From Desulfosporosinus metallidurans (GTDB taxonomy: Bacteria > Bacillota > Desulfitobacteriia > Desulfitobacteriales > Desulfitobacteriaceae), in contig NZ_MLBF01000012.1 in assembly GCF_001936615.1 (NCBI RefSeq), positions 1 to 64,000 on the forward strand: 64,000 nucleotides of DNA. Direction: 5' to 3'. Shown here piece by piece: positions 63,280 to 64,000 of the stretch. Each line of letters starts with the position of its first letter. Positions within the stretch are counted from its first letter, which is position 1. The notes beneath the pieces are model-generated. The model did not search any database. It was not told the origin of the DNA and saw only the letters and a program-made list of their open reading frames with translations. Made by a program: the position numbers and the translations under genes.

Positions 63280-64000
63280 TCAGCTCCCTTCCCCAAAATA
63301 ATAAGAAGCATGAAGCTGTTCGAGAGACTGGTACTCCATATTGTACTCAAAGGATTGAGGCCCGACCACACTTAATGCCCGCCGAGTACGCAGAATCGTG
63401 GGACACGGAACCCCGATGACAGCGATCTCCATGTCTGGCTGAATCTCATTGTTGTTGAGCGGTCTTCCTGTAGCATACTCGAGAAAAATAATAAGATCAG
63501 GAACCATTGCTACGAGCTTGTTATTCCGATAGGCAAAAACATTCTCATATTGCAGCAGAACGTTAAATTGCTGTGCTTCGTAGGCCTTGGAGCCTTTTAA
63601 ACTGATTGAGCGAAGTTTCAATCCCTCAAACTGTCCCAGTTCCTCCACGCAGCCTATAAAAAGCTCGATTGCTTCACCATAGAGAGAATTTCTCGTGACC
63701 TGAAGAAGTTCCTCCTTCATCTCTTCATAACTGCCCTTCTGCAGGACTTCGCCAAGCCGCAAGGCGAAGGATAAGGTTCCGGAGATTAGACTCTCTTTTG
63801 CAGCCCGCCCATTCATAGCAAACCCACTAAAGAATCCAACCCCTCCATACTTCATTAAGGCCTTCCGCGTATTCAGTTCGAGCTTAAAATTATCTTCATC
63901 TGTAAATAGTTCATCATTTCCTTCATAGTTCACCAAGGCAAAGGGGGTTCCCATTTGACCAAAGATGTGGCAAGTGGTCATTTGAAGTTTAGGAAAAGAC
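63280..64000 (-). CDS. DUF917 family protein, 5' end outside the window
   Basis: The open frame runs off the window end; internal FPKLQMTTCHIFGQMGTPFA, then VPDLIIFLEYATGRPLNNNE and VIGVPCPTILRTRRALSVVG match the C-terminal two thirds of DUF917 (family about 360 residues). The ATG at 63981 is internal, since FPKLQMTT is a conserved mid-protein motif. It differs strongly from the DUF917 gene at 35645-36718. It is paired with the HyuA-like gene downstream. Confidence 0.8.
   Translation of the reverse strand, partial: SFPKLQMTTCHIFGQMGTPFALVNYEGNDELFTDEDNFKLELNTRKALMKYGGVGFFSGFAMNGRAAKESLISGTLSFALRLGEVLQKGSYEEMKEELLQVTRNSLYGEAIELFIGCVEELGQFEGLKLRSISLKGSKAYEAQQFNVLLQYENVFAYRNNKLVAMVPDLIIFLEYATGRPLNNNEIQPDMEIAVIGVPCPTILRTRRALSVVGPQSFEYNMEYQSLEQLHASYYFGEGS

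Overview
The window reads as chromosome of an anaerobic, spore-forming clostridium of the Desulfosporosinus/Desulfitobacterium type (inference). It has a nickel CO dehydrogenase module, corrinoid methyl-transfer genes, a broken sigma-K paralogue, GTG/TTG starts behind strong GGAGG sites, long same-strand operons, and protein families common in Peptococcaceae. No rRNA, tRNA or CRISPR array was recognised.

Layout. 0-13 kb is a patchwork: SEC-C protein, SelO, RDD and Uma2 proteins, a homocysteine S-methyltransferase, endonuclease IV and an amidase, interleaved with damaged genes (HIT, sigK-like, DUF4342, a response regulator/kinase pair joined by a deletion, DUF401, a MazG-like stub). 13-21 kb is a minus-strand operon: CdaR-type regulator, glycerate kinase, two UroD-fold methyltransferases, an MFS carrier, a methyl-THF methyltransferase and a corrinoid protein. 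I infer O-demethylation of a methoxylated sugar acid or glycerate. 21-22 kb holds a decayed IS200 element with an array of small hairpins. 22-31 kb is one 8.6-kb gene for a cyclic beta-1,2-glucan synthase.

32-41 kb is a minus-strand catabolic operon of poorly described families (M29/NicX-like, AroM, DUF1177, DUF917, Asp/Glu-hydantoin racemase, OPT transporter, IclR regulator). A phased repeat array lies in front of the transporter gene. 41-45 kb carries cooC, cooS and a CooA-like regulator. 46-56 kb is a complete urea uptake and urease operon (urtABCDE-ureABCEFGD), preceded by a hybrid histidine kinase and an AraC-type response regulator with a terminator-like leader. The window ends with a divergent receiver-kinase, a hydantoinase-like protein and a second DUF917 protein cut by the window edge.

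How the genes work together. Urea is imported by UrtABCDE and hydrolysed by UreABC, with Ni loaded by UreDEFG. CO dehydrogenase is the second nickel enzyme, matured by CooC and probably switched on by a CooA-type haem sensor. In the corrinoid operon methyl groups would pass from substrate to Co(I) corrinoid to THF, and the glycerate left over would be phosphorylated. The 32-41 kb operon looks built to import and break down a peptide- or amide-like compound. Between these intact operons lie many short gene remnants (Uma2, Fe-ADH, PepV, JetD/DUF2220, HI0074, Usp), which marks the gaps as sites of repeated insertion and decay.
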